From Companilactobacillus kimchii DSM 13961 = JCM 10707 (GTDB lineage Bacteria; Bacillota; Bacilli; Lactobacillales; Lactobacillaceae): DNA of 64,000 nt. The DNA is taken from the NCBI RefSeq assembly GCF_001435445.1, contig NZ_AZDH01000001.1, positions 124,001 to 188,000 of the forward strand, read 5' to 3'. This document shows positions 52,584 to 62,624 of this stretch, one piece after another. Every line of letters begins with the position of its first letter. Position 1 is the first letter of the stretch. The notes under the pieces were generated by a model. That model made no database searches and was not told the origin of the DNA. It saw nothing but the letters and a program-made list of their open reading frames with translations. Made by a program: the position numbers and the translations under genes.

Positions 52584-52858
52584 TTAATCTATTAATTACT
52601 TTCCTTTTCGTAAAAAAATCTTGCCAATAATGATGATAAAAACGATTTCAAAGGACTATATTTTAATTAGGATATTATCTTATATATGGATTTTTATTTA
52701 AGCAATTATTGCGTATTCATCGTTTTATTTATGTCACTGTTTTCAACGATGGAACCGTTTTTTCACAAGCCGAATTTGTTGCTTATAATATTAATTAATC
52801 ATATGATAAATCTGTATATATTAGGGTTCTTATTATATGTTCTAAGGAGGTTTTTACC
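52584..52858 (+). promoter_or_regulatory. Leader and promoter region of cydABCD
   Basis: About 275 AT-rich bases. A cre-like box, ATAAAAACGATTTCA (52636-52650), matches the consensus with one mismatch. A good promoter lies nearer the gene: -35 TTGCTT (52779-52784), 17-base spacer, -10 TATGAT (52802-52807). An AACG..CGTT dyad (52745-52759) is present. A frame at 52686-52877 overlaps the cydA start and is not a gene. Confidence 0.6.
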
Positions 52859-54301
52859 ATGCTTACTTTGGGTTTAAGCATTGTCTCTTTGGCCCGTTTT
52901 CAATTTGCGATGACAACTGTCTTCCATTTCTTCTTCGTTCCATTTTCAATCGGAATGGGCTTTTTAGTCGCTATCATGGAAACTATTTACGCCGTTAAAA
53001 AAGACAAAGTTTATTTAGATATGGCAAAGTTTTGGGGAAAGATTTTTCTTCTAAGTTTTGCTGTTGGTATAGTTACCGGTATTATTCAAGAGTTCCAATT
53101 CGGTATGAATTGGTCTGAATACTCACGCTTTATGGGTGATGTATTTGGTGCCCCACTTGCTATTGAAGCTCTTCTTGCTTTCTTTATTGAATCAGTCTTC
53201 ATCGGAATCTGGATGTTCACTTGGGATCGTTTCAAACCAGGTGTTCATGCGTTCATGATTTGGATGACATCTATTGGTACCATGCTTTCTGCTATTTGGA
53301 TCTTGGCTGCTAATAGTTTCATGCAACATCCTACAGGTTTTAAAATTAATAATGTAACACATCGGATTCAGTTAACTGATTTCGGTGCTGTGGTTAGAAA
53401 TCCACAACTTTGGAAAGTCTTCCCACACGTTATCCTAGCAGCATTCATGACTGCTGCTGTAGTTATCGCAGGTATGAGCGCTTGGGGTCTTTTACGCAAG
53501 AAGAAAGATGAAAATCACTTCTTCAAGACTTCATTGCGCTTTGGCCTATGGGCTAGTTTGATTTTTGCGCTTCTTTCAGCTGGTGCTGGTGATCTTCAAA
53601 CTCAACAAATCATCAAAGATCAACCAATGAAATTTGCCGCTACTGAAGGTATTTACGAGGATACTAAGGATCCTGCACCTTGGACAATTGTCGAATTGAT
53701 CGATGCTAAAGATCATAAGGCAAGTGGCAAGATTGAAGTTCCTGGTGTCTTAAGTATTTTGGCTTATCACAAACTCAGTGGTTCAGTTAAGGGTATGAAT
53801 TCCATTAACAAAGAACTACATGCTAAATACGATAAAAAATTTGGTAAGGACATGAATTACTTTGTCCCACCTAAGACTTTATTCTGGAGTTTCAGAGTTA
53901 TGACCGGTATTGATGCTTTAGTCATGCTGATTGCTTTAGTCGGATTGATCTTCTCACGTAAGAAGAAAGATACAATCGAAAATCACAAGTGGATGTTAGT
54001 TGTTCTTGGTATTGCTATCTGGCTACCATTCATCGGTAACTCAGCCGGTTGGTTCATCACTGAATTCGGTCGTTATCCTTGGATTGTTTATGGACTATTC
54101 ACAATTGCTCAAGCTGTTTCACCAACTTCAACTGTTGCTAGTCTATTGTTCAGTAATATCGTTTACTTCTTATTATTCACACTTTTGGGTGGCGTTATGG
54201 TTTGGTATTGCAGACAAACACTTCATCACGGACCATATTATGAAGAAGTCGATTCCAAGCAAAACGTTGATCCATTTGCAAGGGAGGCTTTTGGAAAATG
54301 A
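52859..54301 (+). CDS. cydA: Cytochrome bd ubiquinol oxidase subunit I
   Basis: A 480-residue membrane protein with nine helices binding haems b558, b595 and d; it oxidises quinol and reduces O2 to water. The N-terminal RFQFAMTTVFHFFFVPFSIG holds a haem ligand His, GRYPWIVYG is the strongly conserved CydA motif, and the short Q-loop is of the Firmicutes type. AAGGAGG precedes the ATG. First of four overlapping genes. In lactobacilli the enzyme needs haem from outside. Confidence 0.96.
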   Translation: MLTLGLSIVSLARFQFAMTTVFHFFFVPFSIGMGFLVAIMETIYAVKKDKVYLDMAKFWGKIFLLSFAVGIVTGIIQEFQFGMNWSEYSRFMGDVFGAPLAIEALLAFFIESVFIGIWMFTWDRFKPGVHAFMIWMTSIGTMLSAIWILAANSFMQHPTGFKINNVTHRIQLTDFGAVVRNPQLWKVFPHVILAAFMTAAVVIAGMSAWGLLRKKKDENHFFKTSLRFGLWASLIFALLSAGAGDLQTQQIIKDQPMKFAATEGIYEDTKDPAPWTIVELIDAKDHKASGKIEVPGVLSILAYHKLSGSVKGMNSINKELHAKYDKKFGKDMNYFVPPKTLFWSFRVMTGIDALVMLIALVGLIFSRKKKDTIENHKWMLVVLGIAIWLPFIGNSAGWFITEFGRYPWIVYGLFTIAQAVSPTSTVASLLFSNIVYFLLFTLLGGVMVWYCRQTLHHGPYYEEVDSKQNVDPFAREAFGK

Positions 54302-55311
54302 CTCTAAGTACATTATGGTTCATCATAATCGGACTCCTATTTTCAATCTTCCTCTTTCTTGAAGGTTTTGACTTTGGTGTTGGAATGTCAACTAGATTCC
54401 TAGCTAAAGATGAACAAGAAAGGGCTGCTTTAATGTCAACTATCGGTCCCCATTGGGACGGTAACGAGACTTGGTTAGTAACTGCTGGTGGTGCAATGTT
54501 TGCCTCACTACCACTTTGGTACGCAACCTTATTCTCAGGTTATTACATCCTCTTCTTATTAGTCTTAGTTGGTTTGATTCTTCGTGGTGTTTCATTTGAA
54601 TTCCACAAACATGCCGAAACTAGAACTGGTAAAAATCTATGGATGTGGGCATTCTTTGCAGGTAGTATCATCCCACCATTCTTCCTATGTATGATTCTTT
54701 TGAGTATGGTACAAGGTGTTCCCATCAATGCTAATGGTGATGCCTTTCCTAAATTCTTCGATGTTGTCAATCTATTATCCGTTGTTGGTGGTGTTGCAGG
54801 TGTACTTCTATCACTTGTTCATGGCCTCAACTTCATCAGATTAAGAATTGAAGGACCATTACGTGAACGTGCTCGTAAATTGAATCAAATTCTATACCCA
54901 ATTCTCTTCTTAGGTGAAGTTGTCTTTGCTGTCCTTGTATTCTTACAAACAGACTTCTTTACTAAGAGATTTGGAACATCTCTTTTCATTACAGCTCTAA
55001 TTGTTTTGTTCTCACTATTAGGTTACTATGGAGTCCTAAAGGATAGAGAAGGCTGGAGCTTTGTTGGTAGTGGTTTATCACTCAGCATGGTCATTGTCTT
55101 ATTGTTCAACGGACTATTCCCACGTGTCATGATTGCCACAAATCCAGCACACAGTATATTAATTAAAAATGCCGCTAATTCACAATACACGTTAACGATT
55201 ATGACAATTGTTGCATGTATCCTGGTTCCAATTGTGGCTATATACTTCATCTGGTCATACTCTCTATTTACAAAGAGAATAAATCCAAGGGAAAATGCGG
55301 TGAAATATTAA
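54298..55311 (+). CDS. cydB: Cytochrome bd ubiquinol oxidase subunit II
   Basis: A 337-residue subunit with about nine helices; it stabilises the haem core of CydA. LEGFDFGVGM near the start, GNETWLVTAGGAMFASLPLWYA and LRGVSFEF are family motifs. It overlaps cydA by 4 bases (ATGA), so it is translationally coupled. Confidence 0.96.
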   Translation: MTLSTLWFIIIGLLFSIFLFLEGFDFGVGMSTRFLAKDEQERAALMSTIGPHWDGNETWLVTAGGAMFASLPLWYATLFSGYYILFLLVLVGLILRGVSFEFHKHAETRTGKNLWMWAFFAGSIIPPFFLCMILLSMVQGVPINANGDAFPKFFDVVNLLSVVGGVAGVLLSLVHGLNFIRLRIEGPLRERARKLNQILYPILFLGEVVFAVLVFLQTDFFTKRFGTSLFITALIVLFSLLGYYGVLKDREGWSFVGSGLSLSMVIVLLFNGLFPRVMIATNPAHSILIKNAANSQYTLTIMTIVACILVPIVAIYFIWSYSLFTKRINPRENAVKY

Positions 55312-57044
55312 TGATTGATAAGCGTTTATTTCGCTTACCAGGAACAAAAAAACTTCTATTGATGCTTGCAGGATTAACTCTCTTGCAAGCATTTGTTGTT
55401 TTATTCCAAGGTAAGTATTTAGCAGAAGCACTAGTTAATTCGTGGGAACAAAAATCTTTACAGACCATCATTAATCCGATGATCCTGTTTGCAATTGCTT
55501 TTATTTTGAGGCACTTCTTTACACTAATTAATACCAAGATCGTTGAAAGCTACGCTAGTAAAACTTCTGAGAATATCCGTTCTCAGTTGCTAGACAAGGT
55601 TTACGACGCAGGACCTGAGATGATTTCTGATGAAGGTACTGGTAATCTAGTTACCTCTTCACTTGATGGAATTGATTTAGTCGAAAATTACTTCAAATTG
55701 ATTTTTACCAAAATGATGAATATGTGCATCATTCCGCCTGTTTTGTTGGTTTACATTTATATGCAAAATATTGCTTCAGGAATCACTTTAACAATCATTG
55801 TTCCTCTAGTAATCCTCTTCATGATCATTTTAGGATTGGCTGCTCAAGCTAAAGCCGATTCTCAATACAAACAATATACGATTCTTTCAAATCACTTCTT
55901 AGATGCTTTAAGAGGTTTACCAACTCTAAAAATGTTAGGTCTAAGTAAGCGCTATGCTAAGAATATTTACACAGTTAGTGACGAATACCGTCGTCGGACC
56001 ATGAATACCCTCAGAATTGCCATCCTATCGACCTTTGCCCTCGATTGGTTAACTACATTGGGTATCGCCATTTTGGCCGTCTTCCTCGGTTTAGGTCTAA
56101 TTAACAACAGTTTTCCACTCTTCCCTGCCTTAGTAACTTTGATCTTGGCTCCTGAATACTTTTTGCCATTACGAGATTTTTCTGGAGACTACCACGCCAC
56201 ACTAAATGGTAAAAACGCTTTAAATTCTATTTTTGAAATTCTCGAACGTCCAAGTAAATCCGAAAGTACTGAACTTAAGGCCTTTGATTGGAATCAAGAC
56301 TCACAAGTTAACATTCAAAACTTACAATTTTCATACAACGGAACTGGTCAAAATGAAGTCAGTCTGGATATTGATGAATTGAATCTTCATGGTTATCAAA
56401 AAATTGGTGTTATTGGTAAATCTGGTTCTGGTAAAACGACTTTAATCCGTACTATTGGTGGTTTTATCGTACCTGAAAAAGCTGACATTAAGATCAATCA
56501 GGAAAAAGTCACTAATTTCAAGCAAGCCAACTGGCAAAATAAGTTAACCTTCTTGCCACAAGATCCTTATCTATTCGCTGGCTCTATTGCTGAGAATATT
56601 GCTTTTTACCGTCCTGACGCTTCTCAAAAAGAAATCGAGCAAGCAGCTTCAGCTGCTGGTTTGGACGAATTCATCGCTACTCTCAATGACGGATATCAAA
56701 CTCTTATTGGTGAAGGTGGACGTGGCATTTCTGGTGGTCAACAACAACGTATTATGTTGGCTCGTGCCTTTCTGGCTAATAACCGTCACGTTTTGATTTT
56801 CGATGAACCAACAGCTCACCTGGACATTGAAACTGAATATGCTCTCAAAAAGCCAATGGAAAAATTATTCCAAAATCATTTAGTAATTTTTGCTACTCAC
56901 CGTCTGCACTGGATCAAGGAAATGGATTATGTCGTCGTTATGGACAATGGAACGATTGCCGAACAAGGTACTCCTAAAGAATTAGGTAGTCATAACGGTG
57001 CTTACTCACAATTAATCAAGAATATGCGGGGTGATCAACTATGA
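55311..57044 (+). CDS. cydD: CydD, ABC exporter subunit for cytochrome bd assembly
   Basis: A 577-residue half-transporter: six membrane helices then an ATPase with Walker A GKSGSGKT, signature ISGGQQQR and Walker B VLIFDEPT. With CydC it exports reduced thiols (cysteine, glutathione) and is required to assemble bd oxidase. The start is the ATG of TAATG, overlapping the cydB stop by one base; the longer frame runs into cydB. Confidence 0.94.
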   Translation: MIDKRLFRLPGTKKLLLMLAGLTLLQAFVVLFQGKYLAEALVNSWEQKSLQTIINPMILFAIAFILRHFFTLINTKIVESYASKTSENIRSQLLDKVYDAGPEMISDEGTGNLVTSSLDGIDLVENYFKLIFTKMMNMCIIPPVLLVYIYMQNIASGITLTIIVPLVILFMIILGLAAQAKADSQYKQYTILSNHFLDALRGLPTLKMLGLSKRYAKNIYTVSDEYRRRTMNTLRIAILSTFALDWLTTLGIAILAVFLGLGLINNSFPLFPALVTLILAPEYFLPLRDFSGDYHATLNGKNALNSIFEILERPSKSESTELKAFDWNQDSQVNIQNLQFSYNGTGQNEVSLDIDELNLHGYQKIGVIGKSGSGKTTLIRTIGGFIVPEKADIKINQEKVTNFKQANWQNKLTFLPQDPYLFAGSIAENIAFYRPDASQKEIEQAASAAGLDEFIATLNDGYQTLIGEGGRGISGGQQQRIMLARAFLANNRHVLIFDEPTAHLDIETEYALKKPMEKLFQNHLVIFATHRLHWIKEMDYVVVMDNGTIAEQGTPKELGSHNGAYSQLIKNMRGDQL

Positions 57045-58780
57045 ACTTTTTCAAAACATTCAAACATGATACTTGGGTCAAGCCTTACATCAAACAGTAC
57101 AAGGGACTTTTGATTACCGCGCTACTTTTAGGACTATTAACATCCTTCTGTGCCGCGGCCTTGATGTTCACTTCTGGTTATACGATTGATAAGGCCGCTA
57201 CTCACCCAGTCAATATTCTCTTGATTTACGTACCAATTCTTTTAACAAGAGCTTTTGGTATCGGACGCCCCGTCTTCAAATACATTGAAAGACTAAAAAG
57301 TCATAATTGGGTTTTGCGAGTTACTTCAGACTTAAGAACTAGACTTTATAGAACCCTTGAAAGTGATGCTTCTTTCTTTAACGAACACCACAAAACTGGC
57401 GATATCATGGGACTCTTGTCAGAAGACATCAGCCACTTACAAAATTTATATTTAAGAACTATTTTCCCAGCCGTTATAGCTTACTTGGTAACAATCATTG
57501 CTTCAGTTGCTTTAGGAATTTTCAATCCGTCCTTTGGTTTCTTCGTTTTCCTGTTGCTATTCGTCGAAGTTTTTCTAGTTCCACTTTTTTCTGTAACGAT
57601 TGAAAGTGCCAGAAGGGCCTACCAAAAACAAGTCAAAAGTGATCTTTACGTTCAATTGACTGATAACATTATGGGTGTTGATGACTGGATTATTTCCGGT
57701 CGTAAAAAAGATTTTCGAAATTTAACTACTAAAAATATCAGTGACTTGGATAAGTCAAAAAATAAATCCAAGGCTTTCCGACGTAATCGTGATTTTGCTT
57801 TACAATTATTCTTCGTTGCTTTAGCGGTCTGCTTCTTAATCTTCACCAACCTAACTATGACGCACAATCAAGAACAGGCTAACTTTGTTTCAGCCGTTGT
57901 CTTAGCCATTTTCCCACTGTCAGATGCCATTATTCCTGTCAGCCAAGGATTTGAGGAATGGCCACTCTATAAGGATTCCATTCTTCGTTTAAACACACTG
58001 AAACCAATTCAAAATCATCTACCTGAACAAGTCGATTTGAAACCGGAAGACTTTCAAGAATTAAAATTGGATAAGGTTAACTTCGAATATGACGCTGACT
58101 CACCAATTCTAATTAAGAACTTCTCACAAACAATCACTCGGGGTGAAAAATTAGCTCTCTTAGGTCCTAGTGGGATTGGTAAAACAACCATCTTACAATT
58201 GATTCTCGGTGATTTATCGCCTCAAAAAGGGAAAATCACTATCAATGGTATGAACGTTAACAAGATTCAAAAGAATCGAGAAAAAATTTATTCGGTATTA
58301 AATCAGAAACCATTTCTATTCAATACTACCTTGATGAATAATGTTCGTTTAGGTAATGAGAATCGTTCTGACGCTGAAGTTAAAAAAGCTTTGGAACGTG
58401 TTGGATTAAAGAATTTAGTCGAATCATTACCTGATAAATACAACACCATTGTCGGCGAAAATGGCTCACACTTCTCTGGAGGTGAACAAGAAAGAATCGC
58501 CTTAGCACGTATTCTATTGCAAGATGCACCAATCGTTTTGCTAGATGAACCGACCGTTGGACTAGATCCAATTACTGAAAATGATTTGTTAAAGACTATT
58601 TTTGAAGTACTAGATGGCAAGACCATCATTTGGGTCACGCATCATTTACAAGGTGTTAACCACGTTGATCAAATTGTCTTTATTAATAGTAAAGAGATTG
58701 AAATGCAAGGTTCACCAAAAGAACTCTATCAAAATAATCAGCACTTCCGTGACCTTTATCAGATGGATCAGGGATTATAA
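57041..58780 (+). CDS. cydC: CydC, ABC exporter subunit for cytochrome bd assembly
   Basis: A 579-residue half-transporter: six helices followed by an ATPase with Walker A GPSGIGKT, signature FSGGEQER and Walker B IVLLDEPT. It forms a heterodimer with CydD. It overlaps cydD by 4 bases (ATGA) and ends the cydABCD operon, followed by the palindrome CGTTATAACG and a terminator. Confidence 0.94.
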   Translation: MNFFKTFKHDTWVKPYIKQYKGLLITALLLGLLTSFCAAALMFTSGYTIDKAATHPVNILLIYVPILLTRAFGIGRPVFKYIERLKSHNWVLRVTSDLRTRLYRTLESDASFFNEHHKTGDIMGLLSEDISHLQNLYLRTIFPAVIAYLVTIIASVALGIFNPSFGFFVFLLLFVEVFLVPLFSVTIESARRAYQKQVKSDLYVQLTDNIMGVDDWIISGRKKDFRNLTTKNISDLDKSKNKSKAFRRNRDFALQLFFVALAVCFLIFTNLTMTHNQEQANFVSAVVLAIFPLSDAIIPVSQGFEEWPLYKDSILRLNTLKPIQNHLPEQVDLKPEDFQELKLDKVNFEYDADSPILIKNFSQTITRGEKLALLGPSGIGKTTILQLILGDLSPQKGKITINGMNVNKIQKNREKIYSVLNQKPFLFNTTLMNNVRLGNENRSDAEVKKALERVGLKNLVESLPDKYNTIVGENGSHFSGGEQERIALARILLQDAPIVLLDEPTVGLDPITENDLLKTIFEVLDGKTIIWVTHHLQGVNHVDQIVFINSKEIEMQGSPKELYQNNQHFRDLYQMDQGL

Positions 58781-58820
58781 TCGTTATAACGTTACATTAG
58801 CTGATGAGAGTTTCTAATTA

Positions 58821-58892
58821 AAAAACGACCTCTGTTAAGTATTCGAAGTATATAACATGTACTCGAATCTCTTAATAGAGGTCGTTCTTTTT
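58821..58892. terminator. Long bidirectional terminator after cydABCD
   Basis: AACGACCTCT pairs with AGAGGTCGTT, with further inner helices TTAAG/CTTAA and TTCGA/TCGAA. Used by cydABCD and, across element A2, by the leftward gene cluster. Confidence 0.88.
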
Positions 58893-58936
58893 CATTCTTT
58901 AAATTTTACAATAACTATTTAACAAAACCAAATTTA

Positions 58937-58988
58937 GTCCAGAGCAACAAGAAAGCTGGCTCAGCCAAGTTTTCTTGTTGCGGAGGAC
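58937..58988. repeat. Structured intergenic element A, short copy (A2)
   Basis: A 52-bp hairpin: GTCC, GCAACAAGAAA and TGGCT pair with AGCCA, TTTCTTGTTGC and GGAC, with two small internal loops. It is the outer stem of A1 (2011-2174) closed directly. It begins 4 bases after the stop codon of the leftward small gene. Confidence 0.75.
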
Positions 58989-58992
58989 GAGT

Positions 58993-59319
58993 CTACCACA
59001 CAACACCATTAATAGTTCCGATACCTTTTTGAGACATTGGTTCACGTGATAGCGTCCTTAATTTATTGATAATATCATTCTGTTCCGGACTAAATTGATA
59101 CTCCTTTTGTAATGCTACTTCTTGAAAAGTACCATTCATTTCCCTAATAGCATCAGAGATTTCATTATATTTTTGAGTTGTTTTTTCCGGCTTATTAATA
59201 CTGTTATAAGCCGTTTGAATAAGAGTTTTAACCTCATTATTGGTTTCAACTGTTTTATTCAAATCCCCTAAAAGTCCGTTTACTTTTTCAATTAAAGCTA
59301 ACTTCTTATCTTGGTTCAT
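58993..59319 (-). CDS. Small helical protein, possibly bacteriocin-immunity-like
   Basis: A 108-residue soluble, helical protein. Size, four-helix pattern and the last third (SPEQNDIINKLRTLSREPMSQKGIG) recall the enterocin A immunity (EntA_Immun) family that is often found as orphans in lactic acid bacteria, but the resemblance is loose. No bacteriocin or processing gene is near. A G-rich site (GGGGGAAAATAT) precedes the ATG. It lies 17 bases after the prenyl synthase gene on the same strand. Confidence 0.6.
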   Translation of the reverse strand: MNQDKKLALIEKVNGLLGDLNKTVETNNEVKTLIQTAYNSINKPEKTTQKYNEISDAIREMNGTFQEVALQKEYQFSPEQNDIINKLRTLSREPMSQKGIGTINGVVW

Positions 59320-59336
59320 TATATTTTCCCCCGATA

Positions 59337-60308
59337 CTATTTGATTCGATTAACCAATCGTTTAACTACTTCCATCAAAACACGACGACTAGCGTTTTTA
59401 GGTAGTTTATCGATTTCTTCCAAAGCATGCTGTGTAAATTGTTGAGCAATTTCTTTAGCACAATTTAAATAACCATCATCAATCACTATATTAGTTGCCT
59501 TCTCATCGTCGGAATCAGTTAACTCTTTTTTTGATAAAATTGCAATCAGATCTTTATTACCGGACTCTAAGCCTAGAATATATGGCAACGAATAAACACC
59601 ATTACGCAAGTCCTCATGAACTGGTTTCCCGGTCTCTGCAGAGCTACTGAAATCAAGGATATCGTCGATTATTTGAAAGGCCATTCCGATATCGTGGCCG
59701 ATTTCTTTACAGCGTTCAACTAATTCCTGGCTTCCACCACTGACAATAGCTCCCATAGTAGCGCTTAAACTGAATAGCTCCGCGGTTTTACCGGAAATTT
59801 CTTTTAAGTACATATCGGTAGTTGCCTTAACGTTGGAATTAATGCACATTTGATCTAATTCACCAATCAAGATGCGTTTCATACTCAATGCATTGTGCAG
59901 TATATCAGTATTTTTAACTAAGTTCTGAGATACTAATTCGAAGTATATCGTAAATAAATAGTCGCCAGCATAAATAGCATTTCTACGACCATATTTAGTG
60001 TGAATCGTGGGCTGTGATCTGCGCATTGGCGAATCGTCAATTACATCGTCATGAATCAAAGTAGCGACATGCAAAATTTCTAAAGATGCCGCTAATGGAA
60101 TCAAATCCTTCGTTGATTTTTTCTCGCCACCAAATTCACTGAATAACAAGAAAAAGGCCGGACGCAACATTTTGCCACCTGAAGTTAAATCTATAATCAT
60201 TGAACTAATGTCGAGATTATTTATCTTCACCATTTGATGAATATAATCTGTCGTTAAATCCAATTTCTCCCCTAGTTGAGGATAGCTTTTCCAAATTGAG
60301 TTCGCCAT
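59337..60308 (-). CDS. Polyprenyl (heptaprenyl-type) diphosphate synthase
   Basis: A 323-residue trans-prenyltransferase that builds the isoprenoid tail of menaquinone. The first aspartate-rich motif LIHDDVIDDSPMRR and the second QIIDDILDFSSS, with GGKMLRPA, are complete, as in the catalytic component HepT/HepS-2 or single-chain synthases. The ATG at 60308 gives the normal length; the longer frame (to 60437) would overlap the divergent menA gene. Placed next to menA and downstream of cydABCD, it fits a respiratory-quinone role. Confidence 0.87.
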   Translation of the reverse strand: MANSIWKSYPQLGEKLDLTTDYIHQMVKINNLDISSMIIDLTSGGKMLRPAFFLLFSEFGGEKKSTKDLIPLAASLEILHVATLIHDDVIDDSPMRRSQPTIHTKYGRRNAIYAGDYLFTIYFELVSQNLVKNTDILHNALSMKRILIGELDQMCINSNVKATTDMYLKEISGKTAELFSLSATMGAIVSGGSQELVERCKEIGHDIGMAFQIIDDILDFSSSAETGKPVHEDLRNGVYSLPYILGLESGNKDLIAILSKKELTDSDDEKATNIVIDDGYLNCAKEIAQQFTQHALEEIDKLPKNASRRVLMEVVKRLVNRIK

Positions 60309-60393
60309 AAAATATTTATTACCCCTGTATCGCTTTGTTGTATTCCAAAATAATTCTATAATAGAACCTATCAAATCCAAAGGAATGATTTCT

Positions 60394-61308
60394 GTGAAAC
60401 CTTCAGTATTTTTCGAGCTTGTCGAAATAAAAGCCAAGACCGCTAGTGTCTTCCCCTTCTTGATGGGGACTTTGTATTCATATTATCACTGGCATTCTAT
60501 TAACGCTCTTGATTTGATTCTATTTTTTATCGCTATGTTTCTTTTCAATATGGCTGTCGATATCAACGACAATTATTGGGACTACAAAAACGCCACTGGT
60601 GATGAAAGTTTTCGTCGGAAAACTAACGTTATCGGTGTCAACCATCTCAATATCCATTTAGTCGGCTGGTTAGACTTTTCATTCAGTGTAATTGCCGCTA
60701 TCATTGGACTTTTCATCGTCTATCGGACAGGCCTACCCTTATTATATTTAGGATTATTCTCATTTGCCGTTGGCTTCTGTTACGCCGGTGGCCCCTGGCC
60801 TATTAACCGTGGACCATTAGGAGAATTTTTCTCCGGATTTACTATGGGCTACGTTATTTATTTAATCGCTATTTATATCAATGTGGTACACAATCCTGGC
60901 GTCATTTTGAATTTTAAATTTTACGGTGATGCCTTACTTTCATCATTGTTAACTGTTTTTGCTATCTCTAATTTACTATTGGCTAACAATATTGCTGACG
61001 AACAAGAAGATATCAATTTAGGACGTAAGACATTAGTTTACTATCTAGGTAAAGCTAATTCGATTTTCATTCTCAAATCACTTTACGTTCTCGGTTATTT
61101 AGCTCTAGTTTGTTCAGTCATCTTGGGACTATTGCCCAAACTGATGTTATTAACTTTTCTAATAACACCTATAGTATACAAAAATGCCAAAGCATTCAGT
61201 CAGAATCCTATTAAGAAGAAAACCTTCCCCCTAATCATCAAGAATCTGTTACTGATCACTTTGGCAGAGACCGTTACATTTATTTTCGGTGTGATTTTTA
61301 ATTTCTAA
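60394..61308 (+). CDS. menA: MenA-like 1,4-dihydroxy-2-naphthoate prenyltransferase (UbiA family)
   Basis: A 304-residue enzyme with eight or nine membrane helices. The first Asp motif MAVDINDNYWDYKNATGD and the second NNIADEQEDINLGRKTL fit MenA. It attaches the polyprenyl chain to DHNA to make demethylmenaquinone. GTG start 9 bases after AAAGGA; the ATG at 60385 abuts that site. It is divergent from the prenyl diphosphate synthase. Its stop overlaps that of convergent ackA by 4 bases, with no terminator between. Confidence 0.87.
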   Translation: MKPSVFFELVEIKAKTASVFPFLMGTLYSYYHWHSINALDLILFFIAMFLFNMAVDINDNYWDYKNATGDESFRRKTNVIGVNHLNIHLVGWLDFSFSVIAAIIGLFIVYRTGLPLLYLGLFSFAVGFCYAGGPWPINRGPLGEFFSGFTMGYVIYLIAIYINVVHNPGVILNFKFYGDALLSSLLTVFAISNLLLANNIADEQEDINLGRKTLVYYLGKANSIFILKSLYVLGYLALVCSVILGLLPKLMLLTFLITPIVYKNAKAFSQNPIKKKTFPLIIKNLLLITLAETVTFIFGVIFNF

Positions 61309-62498
61309 TCAAGTAATTTGGCAAATCTATAAGTATCTTGAGCAATCATCAATTCCTCATTAGTTGGAATTGTGTAGGCTGTAACCTTAGAATCATCAGT
61401 GGTGATTCTATTCTCAGCACCATTTTGCTTATTCTTTTCTTCATCAATCTTAAGTCCCATATACTCAAGTCCACTCATAATATCTTCACGGACTTCAGTT
61501 GAATTTTCACCAACTCCGGCTGTAAAGGCAATGACATCAACGCCACCCATTTCAGCTGTGTAAGAACCGATAAATTTGAGAATACGATTACGATACATTT
61601 CCAAGGATAGCTTGGCACGTGTATTAGTATCCTCTACTGCTTCAATATCACGCATATCTGGTGAAACACCTGAAATTCCTAGTAAACCAGACTTGTGATT
61701 TAAAATGTCTATCATTTCAGAAATATCTTTAATTCCCAGTTTCTTCATCAAGAAAGGAATAATTGAAAAATCAATATCTCCACTTCTTGAACTCATCATG
61801 ATACCGGCTAATGGAGTGAATCCCATTGAAATATCAAAAGCTTTACCATGTTTAATAGCACTAATTGAAGCACCACTACCCAAATGTAGAACAATAACAT
61901 TTTTGTCATCGATACCGCCATCAACGATTTCATTCAAACGTTGAGCGATATAACGATGACTTGTACCATGTGCACCGTAACGGCGTACATGGTATTTTTT
62001 ATAGTCTTCCAGATCAACACTGTATAAATAATTTGTTTCGGGAATATCGACGAAAAATGATGTATCAAAAACAGCTACTTGAATAGCTTTAGGAACCAAT
62101 TTTTTGAAGACATCGATATAATAAGCCTCGACTTTATTGTGCAATGGAGCATATTCAGCCAACTCTTGAATCTTTTTCAAATTGGCATCGGTAATAATTT
62201 CTGATTTCTTGAAATACTCTCCACCAGCAACGACACGATGACCAAAAGCTACAATATCACTAAATTTTTCAATAATTTTCATATCTTTTAAGGCATCTAG
62301 GATTGATAGGACTGCAATATCATTAGATTTAATAGCTTCTTCACGTTGAATCTTTTGACCGTTATATTTTAATTTAAAGATTGACTTAGGCGTTCCCAAG
62401 CGATCAATCATTCCTGAAGCAATTGTTTTTTTCTCAGGCATTTCAAAAAGTTTCCATTTCAAAGTTGAACTACCTGCGTTTATAGCCATAATCTTCAT
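61305..62498 (-). CDS. ackA: Acetate kinase
   Basis: A 397-residue cytoplasmic enzyme converting acetyl phosphate and ADP to acetate and ATP. The opening INAGSSTLKWKLFE, FGHRVVAGGEYF, VFDTSFFVDIP, RRYGAHGTSHRYI and FTAGVGENS are the standard motifs. AAAGGAGAG precedes the ATG. During respiration with bd oxidase, this step would yield extra ATP from pyruvate. Confidence 0.96.
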   Translation of the reverse strand: MKIMAINAGSSTLKWKLFEMPEKKTIASGMIDRLGTPKSIFKLKYNGQKIQREEAIKSNDIAVLSILDALKDMKIIEKFSDIVAFGHRVVAGGEYFKKSEIITDANLKKIQELAEYAPLHNKVEAYYIDVFKKLVPKAIQVAVFDTSFFVDIPETNYLYSVDLEDYKKYHVRRYGAHGTSHRYIAQRLNEIVDGGIDDKNVIVLHLGSGASISAIKHGKAFDISMGFTPLAGIMMSSRSGDIDFSIIPFLMKKLGIKDISEMIDILNHKSGLLGISGVSPDMRDIEAVEDTNTRAKLSLEMYRNRILKFIGSYTAEMGGVDVIAFTAGVGENSTEVREDIMSGLEYMGLKIDEEKNKQNGAENRITTDDSKVTAYTIPTNEELMIAQDTYRFAKLLD

Positions 62499-62624
62499 AC
62501 AAAAACTCTCCTTTTTTTGGTCTAGGTATTCTCTACAAATAGCTTTATATCAAACTTTACACCGCTATAAAAAAATGCTACTCTTTAGTAACTATTATAA
62601 GTCTTTTTATGGGGGAATTGATTC

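Noticed and set aside
52686-52877. 63-codon frame ahead of cydA
   Set aside because: It overlaps the cydA promoter and start, lacks a ribosome site, and looks like AT-rich chance coding.
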